A DNA stretch of 6,674 nt. It comes from Candidatus Rokuibacteriota bacterium. Lineage in GTDB: Bacteria; JAUVQV01. The stretch spans positions 1 through 6,674 of the forward strand of contig JAUWCW010000110.1 in NCBI GenBank assembly GCA_030609125.1, given 5' to 3'. The position numbers and the translations under genes were made by a program. Position 1 is the first letter of the stretch. Each line of letters starts with the position of its first letter. Below the pieces are notes generated by a model, which was not told the DNA's origin, did not search any database, and saw only the letters and a list, made by a program, of their open reading frames with translations. Below are positions 1 to 6,137 of this stretch, one piece after another.

Positions 1-179
1 GAGAGGCGGCCCCACTCCTTGATGTCGCCCTCGATCTCCTCGCGGTCTTTCGTGCGGAAGGATTTTTTCCTGTAGGCGCCGCAGAAGGAGCAGCTGTTGG
101 CGGAGCAGCCGACGGTCACCTGGAGCAGAAAGCTCTCCGCCTCCGAAGGGGGGCGGATGACCGGTTCAACGAGTGGCAT
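1..179 (-). CDS. Radical SAM protein, N-terminal fragment (cut by the window edge)
   Basis: Only the first 59 residues are in the window; the gene continues beyond base 1. After a short leader (MPLVEPVIRPPSEAES) comes a hydrophobic strand and a cysteine cluster with Cys25, Cys30 and Cys33, spaced CX4CX2C, followed by GAYRKKSF and an acidic helix ending in DIKEW. From family knowledge, this lead-in, cysteine cluster and the basic/aromatic stretch after it match a group of stand-alone radical SAM proteins (COG1032-like) that bind a 4Fe-4S cluster and cleave S-adenosylmethionine. The substrate is unknown. The ATG at 179 is the only start before the in-frame stop of the upstream gene; AGGA at 182-185 sits unusually close to it (2 bases). 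It lies 21 bases after the preceding gene, as the last visible member of the pgm cluster. The cysteine spacing is one residue longer than the canonical CX3CX2C. Confidence 0.8.
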   Translation of the reverse strand, partial: MPLVEPVIRPPSEAESFLLQVTVGCSANSCSFCGAYRKKSFRTKDREEIEGDIKEWGRL

Positions 180-200
180 GTTCCTGCCGTGTGAATCGGG

Positions 201-680
201 TCAGGGTGTCATCCGCCTGTCGATGGCCTTGTTGATCTCGGCTGTCAGAGCCTCTCCCCGCAGGCCTTCGTTCACCCTGTCCCTTATGTAGTAGTTGATC
301 CTGCTCGCTTTCAGGCCCTCCCGGACTCCGCGCGACATCGTCTTTGTCACGGCGACGATCTCGGCTCCCCCGAAGTCCCTGTCGAGGAGCCACACCACCA
401 GCGCCTGGGCGTCGGCGACGGGAACACCCGCTGCCGTCATGTTCGGCAGCGAGGCCAGGACGTTTTTCGAGGCCGCCTCGGAGAAGCCTTCCGCCGCCGC
501 GACCTTTTCCTGGACGCTCTTTTTCGCCTTCTCGAATTCTTCGCCCCACGCCACCTGGTCCTTCGGGGGCATCCCGCGCCAGCCGGGGGGCCGGCCTCGC
601 ATCTGGCCCGACGCCGCGGCGCCTGTCGCAAGCACTATGGAGGCAACGAGCAGAATGTTCAACCTGACGAGACTCTTCAT
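201..680 (-). CDS. Small exported protein of unknown function (159 aa)
   Basis: I do not recognise the family. Residues 1-23 form a clear Sec signal peptide: basic start (MKSLVR), hydrophobic core (LNILLVASIVLA), and a probable cleavage after Ala23. No cysteine follows the cleavage site, so it is not a lipoprotein; it should be soluble in the periplasm or secreted. The mature protein starts with a Gly/Pro/Arg/Met segment (residues 25-39), then a charged, probably helical stretch (about 46-75), then a C-terminal part (about 80-159) rich in Ala, Arg and Glu with predicted helices and no cysteine. The ATG overlaps the TGA of the aminotransferase gene (ATGA, 677-680), and GGGGGTG a few bases upstream could act as ribosome binding site, so translation is probably coupled. 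An exported protein between two cytoplasmic enzymes is unexpected. A structural or metal-binding role is possible, but nothing visible proves one. Confidence 0.82.
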   Translation of the reverse strand: MKSLVRLNILLVASIVLATGAAASGQMRGRPPGWRGMPPKDQVAWGEEFEKAKKSVQEKVAAAEGFSEAASKNVLASLPNMTAAGVPVADAQALVVWLLDRDFGGAEIVAVTKTMSRGVREGLKASRINYYIRDRVNEGLRGEALTAEINKAIDRRMTP

Positions 681-1846
681 GGCTTCACCCCCTGTCTTTC
701 TTCGAGATACAACTTCAACCTCTCCATGGCTTCCGAAATATTATCACTGGAATTGGCATAGGAAAAGCGCAGGTACCCCTCGGCGTTGCTGCCGAAGTCC
801 ACGCCGGGCGTGACGGCGACCCCCGCCTTTTCGAGGATATCGAAGGCGAGGCGGGTCGAATCCCCGTCGATGTGCCGGGCGTTGGCGAGGACGTAGAAGG
901 CCCCGGTGGGCTCCACGGTGATTCCCAGGCCGAGCTCGCGCAGCCGCCGGATCATGAAGCGGCGGCGCTCGTCGTAGATCGAGACCATCTTCGCCACGTC
1001 CGGGCCGGCCTCCCGCAGAGCCGCCACGCCGGCGTACTGGGCGGCCGAGCCGGCGGAGATGAAGAAATTCTGCTGGAGCTTCTGTATGGGCCGGACGAAC
1101 TTCTCCGGGGCGATGACGTAGCCGAGGCGCCAGCCCGTCATGGCGTACTTCTTGGAGAAGCCGTTGAGAACGAAGGCGTTGTCGGTGAACTCCAGGATCG
1201 AGTGGGCCTTCCCTTCGTAGGTGAGGCCGTGGTAGATCTCGTCGGAGATGACGCATGGGCCCAGCGCGGCGATGGCCGCCATCCGCTCTTTCGAGAGGAT
1301 GTTGCCCGTCGGGTTCGAGGGGGAGTTGATGAAGATGCCGTGCGTTTTCGGGGTGATGCGCTCCTTTATCTCCTCCGGCCGGAATTGGAAGCCGTCCTCC
1401 TCGCGCACCTTCACGTAAATGGGCCGTCCCCCGAGAAAGTCGACGAAGCTCGGGTGGCAGGCGTAATGGGGGTCCGAGATGACGATCTCGTCTCCGGTGT
1501 CGAGGAGGGCCGCGAAGAGCAGGAACATCGCCGGCGAGGTGCCGGAGGTGACGACGATTCTCTCCGGCGTGACGTCCACACCGTACTCCCTGTGGTAGTC
1601 CTCGCAGATCGCCTCGCGCAGCTCCAGGTGCCCCAGGCTGTGAGAGTATTTCGTCTTGCCCTCCCGGATGGCCCGGATTCCCGCCTCCCGGATGCAGTCG
1701 GGCGTCTCGAAGTCCGGCTCGCCCACCTCGAGGTGGATGATTGTGCGTCCCTCGCGCTCCATGGCCTGGGCGCGCTCCAGGATCTCCATGACCATGAAGG
1801 GGGGTATGCGCTCGGCGCGCGGAGATATGGGGCACTGGTCGTTCAT
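677..1846 (-). CDS. PLP-dependent aminotransferase, class I/II (aspartate aminotransferase-like, fold type I)
   Basis: A complete 389-residue cytoplasmic enzyme, typical in length for fold type I aminotransferases, which transfer an amino group from an amino acid to a 2-oxo acid using pyridoxal phosphate. Visible landmarks in order: GEPDF (42-46) near the N-terminus; SGTSPAM (101-107) at the cofactor phosphate site; aromatic Tyr128 in DPHYA near the ring-stacking position; SPSNPTG with Asn178; SDEIY with Asp202 and Tyr205; FSKKYAMTGWRLGY with Lys232 as the expected Schiff-base lysine and Arg240 at the cofactor phosphate; and YLRFSYA with Arg360, the expected substrate carboxylate ligand. All key residues are present. 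The ATG at 1846 overlaps the TGA of the acetyltransferase gene (ATGA) and has GGAG four bases upstream. The reading frame stays open upstream of this ATG, but that stretch lies inside the acetyltransferase gene and has no family similarity. Substrate (aspartate, alanine, aromatic or diaminopimelate-type) cannot be assigned. Confidence 0.95.
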   Translation of the reverse strand: MNDQCPISPRAERIPPFMVMEILERAQAMEREGRTIIHLEVGEPDFETPDCIREAGIRAIREGKTKYSHSLGHLELREAICEDYHREYGVDVTPERIVVTSGTSPAMFLLFAALLDTGDEIVISDPHYACHPSFVDFLGGRPIYVKVREEDGFQFRPEEIKERITPKTHGIFINSPSNPTGNILSKERMAAIAALGPCVISDEIYHGLTYEGKAHSILEFTDNAFVLNGFSKKYAMTGWRLGYVIAPEKFVRPIQKLQQNFFISAGSAAQYAGVAALREAGPDVAKMVSIYDERRRFMIRRLRELGLGITVEPTGAFYVLANARHIDGDSTRLAFDILEKAGVAVTPGVDFGSNAEGYLRFSYANSSDNISEAMERLKLYLEERQGVKP

Positions 1847-2667
1847 TCCGCTCCGCCACTCTCCCAGAGGTAGCACCATTGGCGCCCGTACTCCCTGAAG
1901 CCGAGACGGCGGTACATGCCGGCCGCCTCGAGGGTCGAGAAGAGCGCACCCACCCGGTACCCGGACGTGCGGGCCGCCCTGAGGATTGTCACGGTGAGGG
2001 CCGATCCGATCCCCTTGCGGCGGTATTCCTTCCCGGTGATGAGGCTCTCCACCCCGGCGAGCACCGGACCGTTGAAGAGGGAAGCGGAGGCCACCGGCTC
2101 CCCCCCGAGAAAGGCGAGGTAGCGGCGCAGGGAACTCGGGGGGCCGAAACCGATGGAGCTGTGCATCTCCGTCCACGGCGTCACGGCTGTCGACGGCAGA
2201 TCCATGGCCGCCGCCGTGAACTTCAGCCACTTTCTGAAGGCGGAAACATCGACGACTTCTTCCACGGCGAGTCCCGCCGGGGCCGGGATGTGCTCCGGGA
2301 GGGCCTGCAGGTCGGCCGCCATGGCCGGCGCGATGAAAGCCGTCTTCAGCCCGTGGGCGGTGAGGTGGCTGCCCAGGTCGGCGGGGCGGCTGGAGCGCCC
2401 GACCCACCAGTAGGCTTGGACGTTTCGCTCCCTGTAGGGGAGCAGGGCGCGGTCGATGGATTCCTCCACGGCGGCGGGATCGAACGTGGCGCGGACGATG
2501 TTGTTGAATATGGGCGATCGAACGCCGGCGATTGTCCAGATGCGGTCGCTGTCGACGCGAAACTCCAGCCCCGGCCAGCGTGCCCAGGCGCGGAATTGCT
2601 CCACGGCGTTCTTCTCGACGGCGAAGGCCAGGGAGTCGTAGGAAAGATCCGGCGGGTTCTCCGGCAT
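1843..2667 (-). CDS. GNAT-family N-acetyltransferase with an extra N-terminal domain
   Basis: A 274-residue protein whose C-terminal part (about 175-270) looks like a GNAT acetyltransferase, the fold that moves an acetyl group from acetyl-CoA to an amine. The acetyl-CoA pyrophosphate loop is visible as RRKGIGSAL (216-224), matching the R/Q-x-x-G-x-G/A motif. It is preceded by a strand (AGVESLIT) and followed by a helix, and the late motif AAGMYRRLGF (248-257) is typical of the C-terminal half. Residues 1-140 hold no motif I recognise; the pattern resembles two-domain GNATs in which the first domain is a degenerate acetyltransferase-like fold. The substrate is unknown. The ATG at 2667 overlaps the pgm stop as TGATG; a GTG at 2670 would give a GTGA overlap and one more residue. 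I prefer the ATG because the G-rich sequence upstream (GGGGGTG) is then spaced 5 rather than 2 bases away. It sits between pgm and the aminotransferase. Confidence 0.9.
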   Translation of the reverse strand: MPENPPDLSYDSLAFAVEKNAVEQFRAWARWPGLEFRVDSDRIWTIAGVRSPIFNNIVRATFDPAAVEESIDRALLPYRERNVQAYWWVGRSSRPADLGSHLTAHGLKTAFIAPAMAADLQALPEHIPAPAGLAVEEVVDVSAFRKWLKFTAAAMDLPSTAVTPWTEMHSSIGFGPPSSLRRYLAFLGGEPVASASLFNGPVLAGVESLITGKEYRRKGIGSALTVTILRAARTSGYRVGALFSTLEAAGMYRRLGFREYGRQWCYLWESGGAE

Positions 2668-4322
2668 CACGACACCCCCGCGGATTTGAAAGCCCCGCTC
2701 ACGATTGCCCGGGCCTCCTCCTGGATCTGCCGGAGGTGCCCCTCGCCGCGGAAGCTTTCGGCGTAAATCTTGTATATTTCCTCCGTCCCCGACGGGCGGG
2801 CGGCAAACCAGCCGCTGCGGGTTGTGATCTTGAGGCCGCCGATGGCAGCGTCGTTTCCCGGGGCGCGGGTGAGCACGGCGGTTATGGGGTCGCCGGCCAG
2901 GTCGCCGGCGGGGATCGCCTCGGGGGAGAGGTTCTTCAGCACCGCCTTCTGTTCGGCCGTGGCCGGCGCGTCGAGACGCTCGTAGACGGGCTGCCCGAGC
3001 CGCTCTTCAAGCTCACGGTAGATATCGCCGGGGTCGCGGCCGGTGACGGCGGTTATCTCTGCGGCGAGAAGTCCCAGGATGAGGCCGTCCTTGTCCGTGG
3101 TCCAGACCGATCCGTCTCTCCTGAGAAAGGAGGCCCCCGCGCTCTCCTCCCCGGCGAAGCCGAGGCTCCCGTCGAGGAGGCCGTCGACGAACCACTTGAA
3201 GCCGACCGGAACCTCCACCAGGGGGCGGCCGAGGTCGTCCGCCACCCGGTCGATGATCGCGCTGGAGACGAGGGTTTTGCCGACGGCCGTCCCGGCGGGC
3301 CACTCCGGACGGTTCCGAAAGAGGTGGCTGATCGCCACCGCCAGGTAGTGGTTCGGGTTCATGAGGCCCGAGCGGCGGGTGACGATGCCGTGGCGGTCGG
3401 CGTCGGGATCGGTCCCGAAGGCGACGTCGAACTTTTCGCGGAGGCCGATGAGCCTGGCCATGGCCGAAGGGGAGGAGCAGTCCATGCGTATCTTCCCGTC
3501 CCGGTCGACGGTCATGAAGCTGAAAGTGGGGTCGACGGCGTCGTTCACGACTTTCAGGTCGAGTCCGTAGTGCCCGGCAATGGGTTCCCAGAAGGCCACG
3601 GAGGCGCCTCCCATGGGATCGACGCCGATGCTGACACCGGCGCCCGCCACGGCCTCCAGGTCCACCACGTTGATCAGGTCGCGGACGTAGGGGCCGATGA
3701 AGTCGTGCTCCCGGGTGGTGCCTGCCTTGAGGGCACGCTCGAAGGGAACGCGCCGGACCTCCTTCAGGCCCCCGTCAAGGATCTCGTTGGCCCGCGTCTC
3801 TATGGTCCGGGTGGTGCCGGTGTCGGCGGGACCGCCTGAGGGCGGGTTGTACTTGAAGCCGCCGTCTTCGGGGGGATTGTGGGACGGTGTGATGACCACG
3901 CCGTCGGCCAGGCCCGATTTGCGGCCGCGATTGTACGTCAGGATGGCGTGGGAAACGACAGGGGTCGGCGTGTAGCCCCGCCCCTGCTGCACGAGCAGTT
4001 CCGTCCCGTTGGCGGCGAGGACCTCCACGGCGGAGACGAAGGCCGGTTCGGAGAGAGCGTGGGTGTCGACGCCGAGAAAGAGGGGGCCGCTGAAGCCGCT
4101 GTTTTTTTTCAGCTCCGCCACGGCCTGGCTGACGGCCAGGATGTGGGCCTCGTTGAAGGACCCGCGCAGGGAAGAGCCCCGGTGCCCCGATGTGCCGAAG
4201 GAGACGCGCTGGGTACTGTCCTCCGGGTTCGGCCGGTGCGTGTAGTAGGCGGAGACCAGCCGGGGGATATTGACCAGCAGCGAAGGCGGCGCCGGTTTTC
4301 CGGCCAGTTCATGATTCCCCAT
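2667..4322 (-). CDS. pgm: Phosphoglucomutase, alpha-D-glucose phosphate-specific
   Basis: A complete 551-residue phosphoglucomutase, close in length and sequence to E. coli Pgm (546 aa). It interconverts glucose-6-phosphate and glucose-1-phosphate in the cytoplasm, linking glycolysis to UDP- or ADP-glucose, glycogen and surface polysaccharide synthesis. Landmarks in order: FGTSGHRGS (42-50); [11 protein letters not shown]-like segment (84-95, here [11 protein letters not shown]); the catalytic phosphoserine loop [11 protein letters not shown] with Ser147; metal-binding DPDADRHG with Asp305, Asp307 and Asp309; sugar-binding GEESAG (391-396); and phosphate-binding RPSGTE (509-514). All four domains of the alpha-D-phosphohexomutase superfamily are present. 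The ATG at 4322 has GAGG at 4329-4332, six bases upstream. It opens the run of overlapping genes to its left. An intrinsic terminator lies directly upstream, and no clear promoter is seen between the two. The gene contains a run of eight A (coding strand, at 4102-4109), but the frame is intact. Confidence 0.98.
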   Translation of the reverse strand: MGNHELAGKPAPPSLLVNIPRLVSAYYTHRPNPEDSTQRVSFGTSGHRGSSLRGSFNEAHILAVSQAVAELKKNSGFSGPLFLGVDTHALSEPAFVSAVEVLAANGTELLVQQGRGYTPTPVVSHAILTYNRGRKSGLADGVVITPSHNPPEDGGFKYNPPSGGPADTGTTRTIETRANEILDGGLKEVRRVPFERALKAGTTREHDFIGPYVRDLINVVDLEAVAGAGVSIGVDPMGGASVAFWEPIAGHYGLDLKVVNDAVDPTFSFMTVDRDGKIRMDCSSPSAMARLIGLREKFDVAFGTDPDADRHGIVTRRSGLMNPNHYLAVAISHLFRNRPEWPAGTAVGKTLVSSAIIDRVADDLGRPLVEVPVGFKWFVDGLLDGSLGFAGEESAGASFLRRDGSVWTTDKDGLILGLLAAEITAVTGRDPGDIYRELEERLGQPVYERLDAPATAEQKAVLKNLSPEAIPAGDLAGDPITAVLTRAPGNDAAIGGLKITTRSGWFAARPSGTEEIYKIYAESFRGEGHLRQIQEEARAIVSGAFKSAGVS

Positions 4323-4332
4323 CAGGTGCCTC

Positions 4333-4367
4333 GAAAGAAAACATCCGGAGCCTCCCGGCCCCGGATG
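4333..4367 (-). terminator. Rho-independent terminator after the DUF6515-like gene
   Basis: Read on the minus strand, the arms at 4357-4367 and 4342-4352 pair over 11 base pairs, with one G-U wobble (4360 with 4349). They close on a four-base GGGA loop (4353-4356), which fits the stable GNRA class. The stem is followed at once by TTTTCTTTC (4341-4333). This is a textbook intrinsic terminator, 28 bases after the stop of the upstream gene. The T-tract ends directly at the GAGG ribosome binding site of pgm. Confidence 0.88.
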
Positions 4368-4394
4368 CCCTTTCCGTTCAATAGACCGGGGCTG

Positions 4395-5153
4395 TCAGCT
4401 CTTGACGACCTGGTAAATGATGTTGTCCTGAAGGTAGGCGGGCTCATAGGTGATATCGCCGAACGTGTAGTTGACGGACTCGCCGACCTCGACCTCGGTG
4501 TAGCCGTCCGGGACGTAGCCGACGATCGTGCCCGGGGGAGGGGCGACGACCTTGTACTTGTCCCCCTCCCTGGTGAAGAACGTCCCGAAGTAGTACACGT
4601 AGGTGTCGGCATCGTCGTTGTAGACCGCCGCCCCGATCTGCTCGGGAAGGGTGTCGACCACGGCGCCCACCGGGGCGGGGACGACGATGTAGTTGTTGGG
4701 TATCTGGCGGTAGAACATCCCGCTGAAGTAGTGGTAGGTCGTGTCGCCCACCTTGAGCTCGACCGCGGCGCCCGGAAGCGTTGAGGTGGTCGATCCGGGC
4801 TTGCGGTAGAAGGCGTCGCGGGGCGCACGGCTGGCGGCCTTGGCGGCCTCCCGGATCGCCTCCTGGGAGGCGAGGTAGTCCGTCTGAAACGCTTCCTTCT
4901 TCTTTTCGAGCTCCTCGCGGTTCTTCTGCCGCTGGCCCTCGCGGCGCGCTTCTTCCGCCGCCGACTGGGCCTGGCCTTGCATGTAGCGGGCGCTACCGGA
5001 GCCGTAGCCGTAGCCGCCGCGGCTGTAGCCGTAGCTGCGGCCGGATGTCCACGCTTTCGCCGCCGGGGGGGCGATCATGGACGCGGCCAGCGCGGCGCAG
5101 CAGGAAACAACCAGAATGGATTGTGTCAAAGAACGCTTGGAGTATCTCATCAT
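4395..5153 (-). CDS. Exported DUF6515-like protein with tandem aromatic/proline repeats (252 aa)
   Basis: Residues 1-34 are a Sec signal peptide (MMRYSKRS, hydrophobic core ILVVSCCAALAASMIA, probable cleavage after AAKA). Then come a Gly/Tyr/Ser-rich linker (36-57), a charged Ala/Glu/Lys/Arg/Gln segment likely to form a long helix or coiled coil (60-112), and a C-terminal repeat region. Two copies about 45 residues apart (135-172, 180-217) share Y-x-Y-F/Y, an aromatic pair after Gly, Y-x-VV, P-x-G and LP/VP; a shorter third copy ends the protein (232-250). This resembles the DUF6515 family of bacterial envelope proteins, whose function is unknown to me. The ATG at 5153 is chosen because AGGAG (5159-5163) lies five bases upstream; a second ATG at 5150 is also possible. 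A start at 5186 would touch the upstream stop but would put 11 polar residues before the signal peptide. It is probably co-transcribed with the DUF2092-like gene, 32 bases upstream. Confidence 0.88.
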   Translation of the reverse strand: MMRYSKRSLTQSILVVSCCAALAASMIAPPAAKAWTSGRSYGYSRGGYGYGSGSARYMQGQAQSAAEEARREGQRQKNREELEKKKEAFQTDYLASQEAIREAAKAASRAPRDAFYRKPGSTTSTLPGAAVELKVGDTTYHYFSGMFYRQIPNNYIVVPAPVGAVVDTLPEQIGAAVYNDDADTYVYYFGTFFTREGDKYKVVAPPPGTIVGYVPDGYTEVEVGESVNYTFGDITYEPAYLQDNIIYQVVKS

Positions 5154-5158
5154 CAACG

Positions 5159-5163
5159 CTCCT
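5159..5163 (-). promoter_or_regulatory. Ribosome binding site that decides the DUF6515-like start
   Basis: AGGAG on the minus strand, five bases before the ATG at 5153 and eight before the ATG at 5150. It argues against the upstream ATG at 5186, which overlaps the end of the DUF2092-like gene and would place this site inside the coding region. Confidence 0.75.
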
Positions 5164-5185
5164 GTATGAGAGTTGTCCCTGGCCA

Positions 5186-5941
5186 TCACTTGCTCACCGG
5201 GAGAAATTCGATTTTGTCGGCACCCGTGGGCGGGGAGAAGGCGAAGAGAAGATCGGAGAGCCGGGGGGAGAAGTCCCAATCCGAAAAGATCGCGGTGAAC
5301 TGGGGGTTGCCGGGGACGTTCTTGTACGTGAGGACCACCTTCCTGATAACCAGCTGCTTGCCCTCGTGGATCCACACCTGGGCATCGACGTCTTCCTGGA
5401 TCATGATGATGTGGTGGGTGGGCTGGCCGTTGACGAGGTGTTCACCGGCGTAGATAACGACGAAAGCGCCGTCCATCCACCGCTTGTAAGGATCACTGTA
5501 ATAGAGCGAAGAGAGAGGGAGGGAGACGCCGAGCTTCTCCTGCAGCTTGTCCATGGTGGTGTCGAGCTTGGAAGGGGCGGGCCACTGGGCGTAGAGGTTG
5601 AGGTTCTTGTTGAGCATGGTGAAGGTCTTGCCGTCGTACCAGGAGCTCGAGTTACGCAGGTCGCCGCTGAAGAGGGACCGCGCCTTGTTGGGCCGCTTAA
5701 CTCCGGCCTTCAGGGAGCCCGAGTACTGGATCATGGGGCCCGAAGGGAGGATGTCGTCGATGGTGATATCGGCGTGAAAGACGAACGCCTTGGCCTCCTT
5801 CAGATAGTCCGCCGTCGCCTTCAGGATCTGGTCGGCCCGGGGATCGATCGCCGGTGCATCGGCGGCGAGCACGGGAGCGGTGAAAAGCATGACGGCAGCG
5901 AGGTGGAGCATGATGAGAGTGAAACGTTTTCGAGATGACAT
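5186..5941 (-). CDS. Exported DUF2092-like protein (251 aa)
   Basis: Residues 1-26 form a Sec signal peptide (MSSRKRFTL, hydrophobic core, cleavage likely after VLA). The mature part matches my memory of DUF2092 periplasmic proteins in order: a helix (35-50) before FHADITIDD; the R-P-N-K-A-R segment (83-88) with SGDLRN; WYDGKTFTML (101-110); NLYAQWPAP (115-123); a helix with LDTTMDKLQEKLGV; YYSDPYKRW (147-155); YAGEHLVNGQPTHHI (164-178); QVWIHEGKQLVIRKVVLTY (188-206); PQFTAIFSDWDFSP; and FAFSPPTGADKIEF (233-246). These proteins are thought to share the LolA/LolB-like half-barrel, which would suggest lipid or lipoprotein handling in the periplasm; that is inference. The ATG at 5941 has AAGGAG (5948-5953) six bases upstream. 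The frame stays open to 6025, but that extension covers the promoter. It is the first gene after the leftward promoter, followed by the DUF6515-like gene. Confidence 0.92.
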   Translation of the reverse strand: MSSRKRFTLIMLHLAAVMLFTAPVLAADAPAIDPRADQILKATADYLKEAKAFVFHADITIDDILPSGPMIQYSGSLKAGVKRPNKARSLFSGDLRNSSSWYDGKTFTMLNKNLNLYAQWPAPSKLDTTMDKLQEKLGVSLPLSSLYYSDPYKRWMDGAFVVIYAGEHLVNGQPTHHIIMIQEDVDAQVWIHEGKQLVIRKVVLTYKNVPGNPQFTAIFSDWDFSPRLSDLLFAFSPPTGADKIEFLPVSK

Positions 5942-5996
5942 GGCTTTCTCCTTATACCACTGACGGGGATCGTCACCTTCCGATATCCAATGTATT

Positions 5997-6025
5997 TTTA
6001 TAGCGAGCCTTGAATTCAATGTCAA
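5997..6025 (-). promoter_or_regulatory. Sigma-70-type promoter for the leftward exported-protein operon
   Basis: On the minus strand TTGACA (6025-6020) is followed after 17 bases by TATAAA (6002-5997). The -35 box is a perfect match and the -10 box five of six. Transcription would start near 5990, leaving a leader of about 50 bases before the DUF2092-like start. A 10-base perfect palindrome, TTGAATTCAA (6010-6019), fills part of the spacer. Confidence 0.8.
6010..6019. promoter_or_regulatory. Possible operator palindrome inside the promoter spacer
   Basis: TTGAATTCAA is a perfect 10-base palindrome directly after the -35 box of the leftward promoter. A repressor dimer bound here would block polymerase. 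It is AT-rich in a GC-rich region, but a 10-base palindrome can arise by chance, and no second copy is seen in the window. Confidence 0.3.
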
Positions 6026-6075
6026 CCCGCATTACGGCAGTCGAAACCTTACCGCCCGAAGGGGAAAAAGCAGTC

Positions 6076-6103
6076 TTGACAGGTGAGGGCGACAGGGGAT
6101 AAA
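6076..6103 (+). promoter_or_regulatory. Candidate sigma-70-type promoter for the rightward gene
   Basis: TTGACA (6076-6081) is followed after 16 bases by GATAAA (6098-6103), which matches four of six -10 positions. Transcription would begin near 6110, about 28 bases before the start codon. The -35 boxes of the two divergent promoters are about 50 bases apart, close enough to share a regulator. Confidence 0.5.
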
Positions 6104-6137
6104 TGGACCCTGGGCCTATCATCAGGAGGGAACGACT

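Noticed and set aside
872-1873. Long plus-strand open frame (333 codons) opposite the aminotransferase gene
   Set aside because: It is antisense to a gene with all family motifs. Its composition (Gly, Val, Asp, Glu, Arg) is what high-GC antisense frames give, and it shows no domain.
2532-3839. Long plus-strand open frame (435 codons) opposite pgm and the GNAT gene
   Set aside because: Antisense shadow of the pgm coding pattern; no motif and no separate promoter or ribosome binding site seen.
4102-4109. Run of eight A in the pgm coding strand, containing A-AAA-AAC, a possible -1 slippery site
   Set aside because: The frame continues intact through it and aligns with E. coli Pgm on both sides; Lys-Lys-Asn codons explain it and no downstream stimulatory structure was identified.
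3879-5938. Two plus-strand open frames (3879-4784 and 4781-5938) opposite pgm and the exported-protein genes
   Set aside because: They cross several real genes and the terminator, have biased antisense composition, and show no signal peptide or domain.
5961-5975. Small inverted repeat TGACG-GGGAT-CGTCA in the leader of the DUF2092-like gene
   Set aside because: Only five base pairs and no extension; too weak to call a riboswitch or regulatory hairpin.
5942-6025. N-terminal extension of the DUF2092-like gene to the ATG at 6025
   Set aside because: The extension would lie over the promoter boxes and leader, has no ribosome binding site, and would place 28 polar residues before the signal peptide.
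6037-6075. Direct repeat GCAGTC at 6037-6042 and 6070-6075 upstream of the rightward promoter
   Set aside because: Six bases repeated once, 33 bases apart; likely by chance without conservation data.
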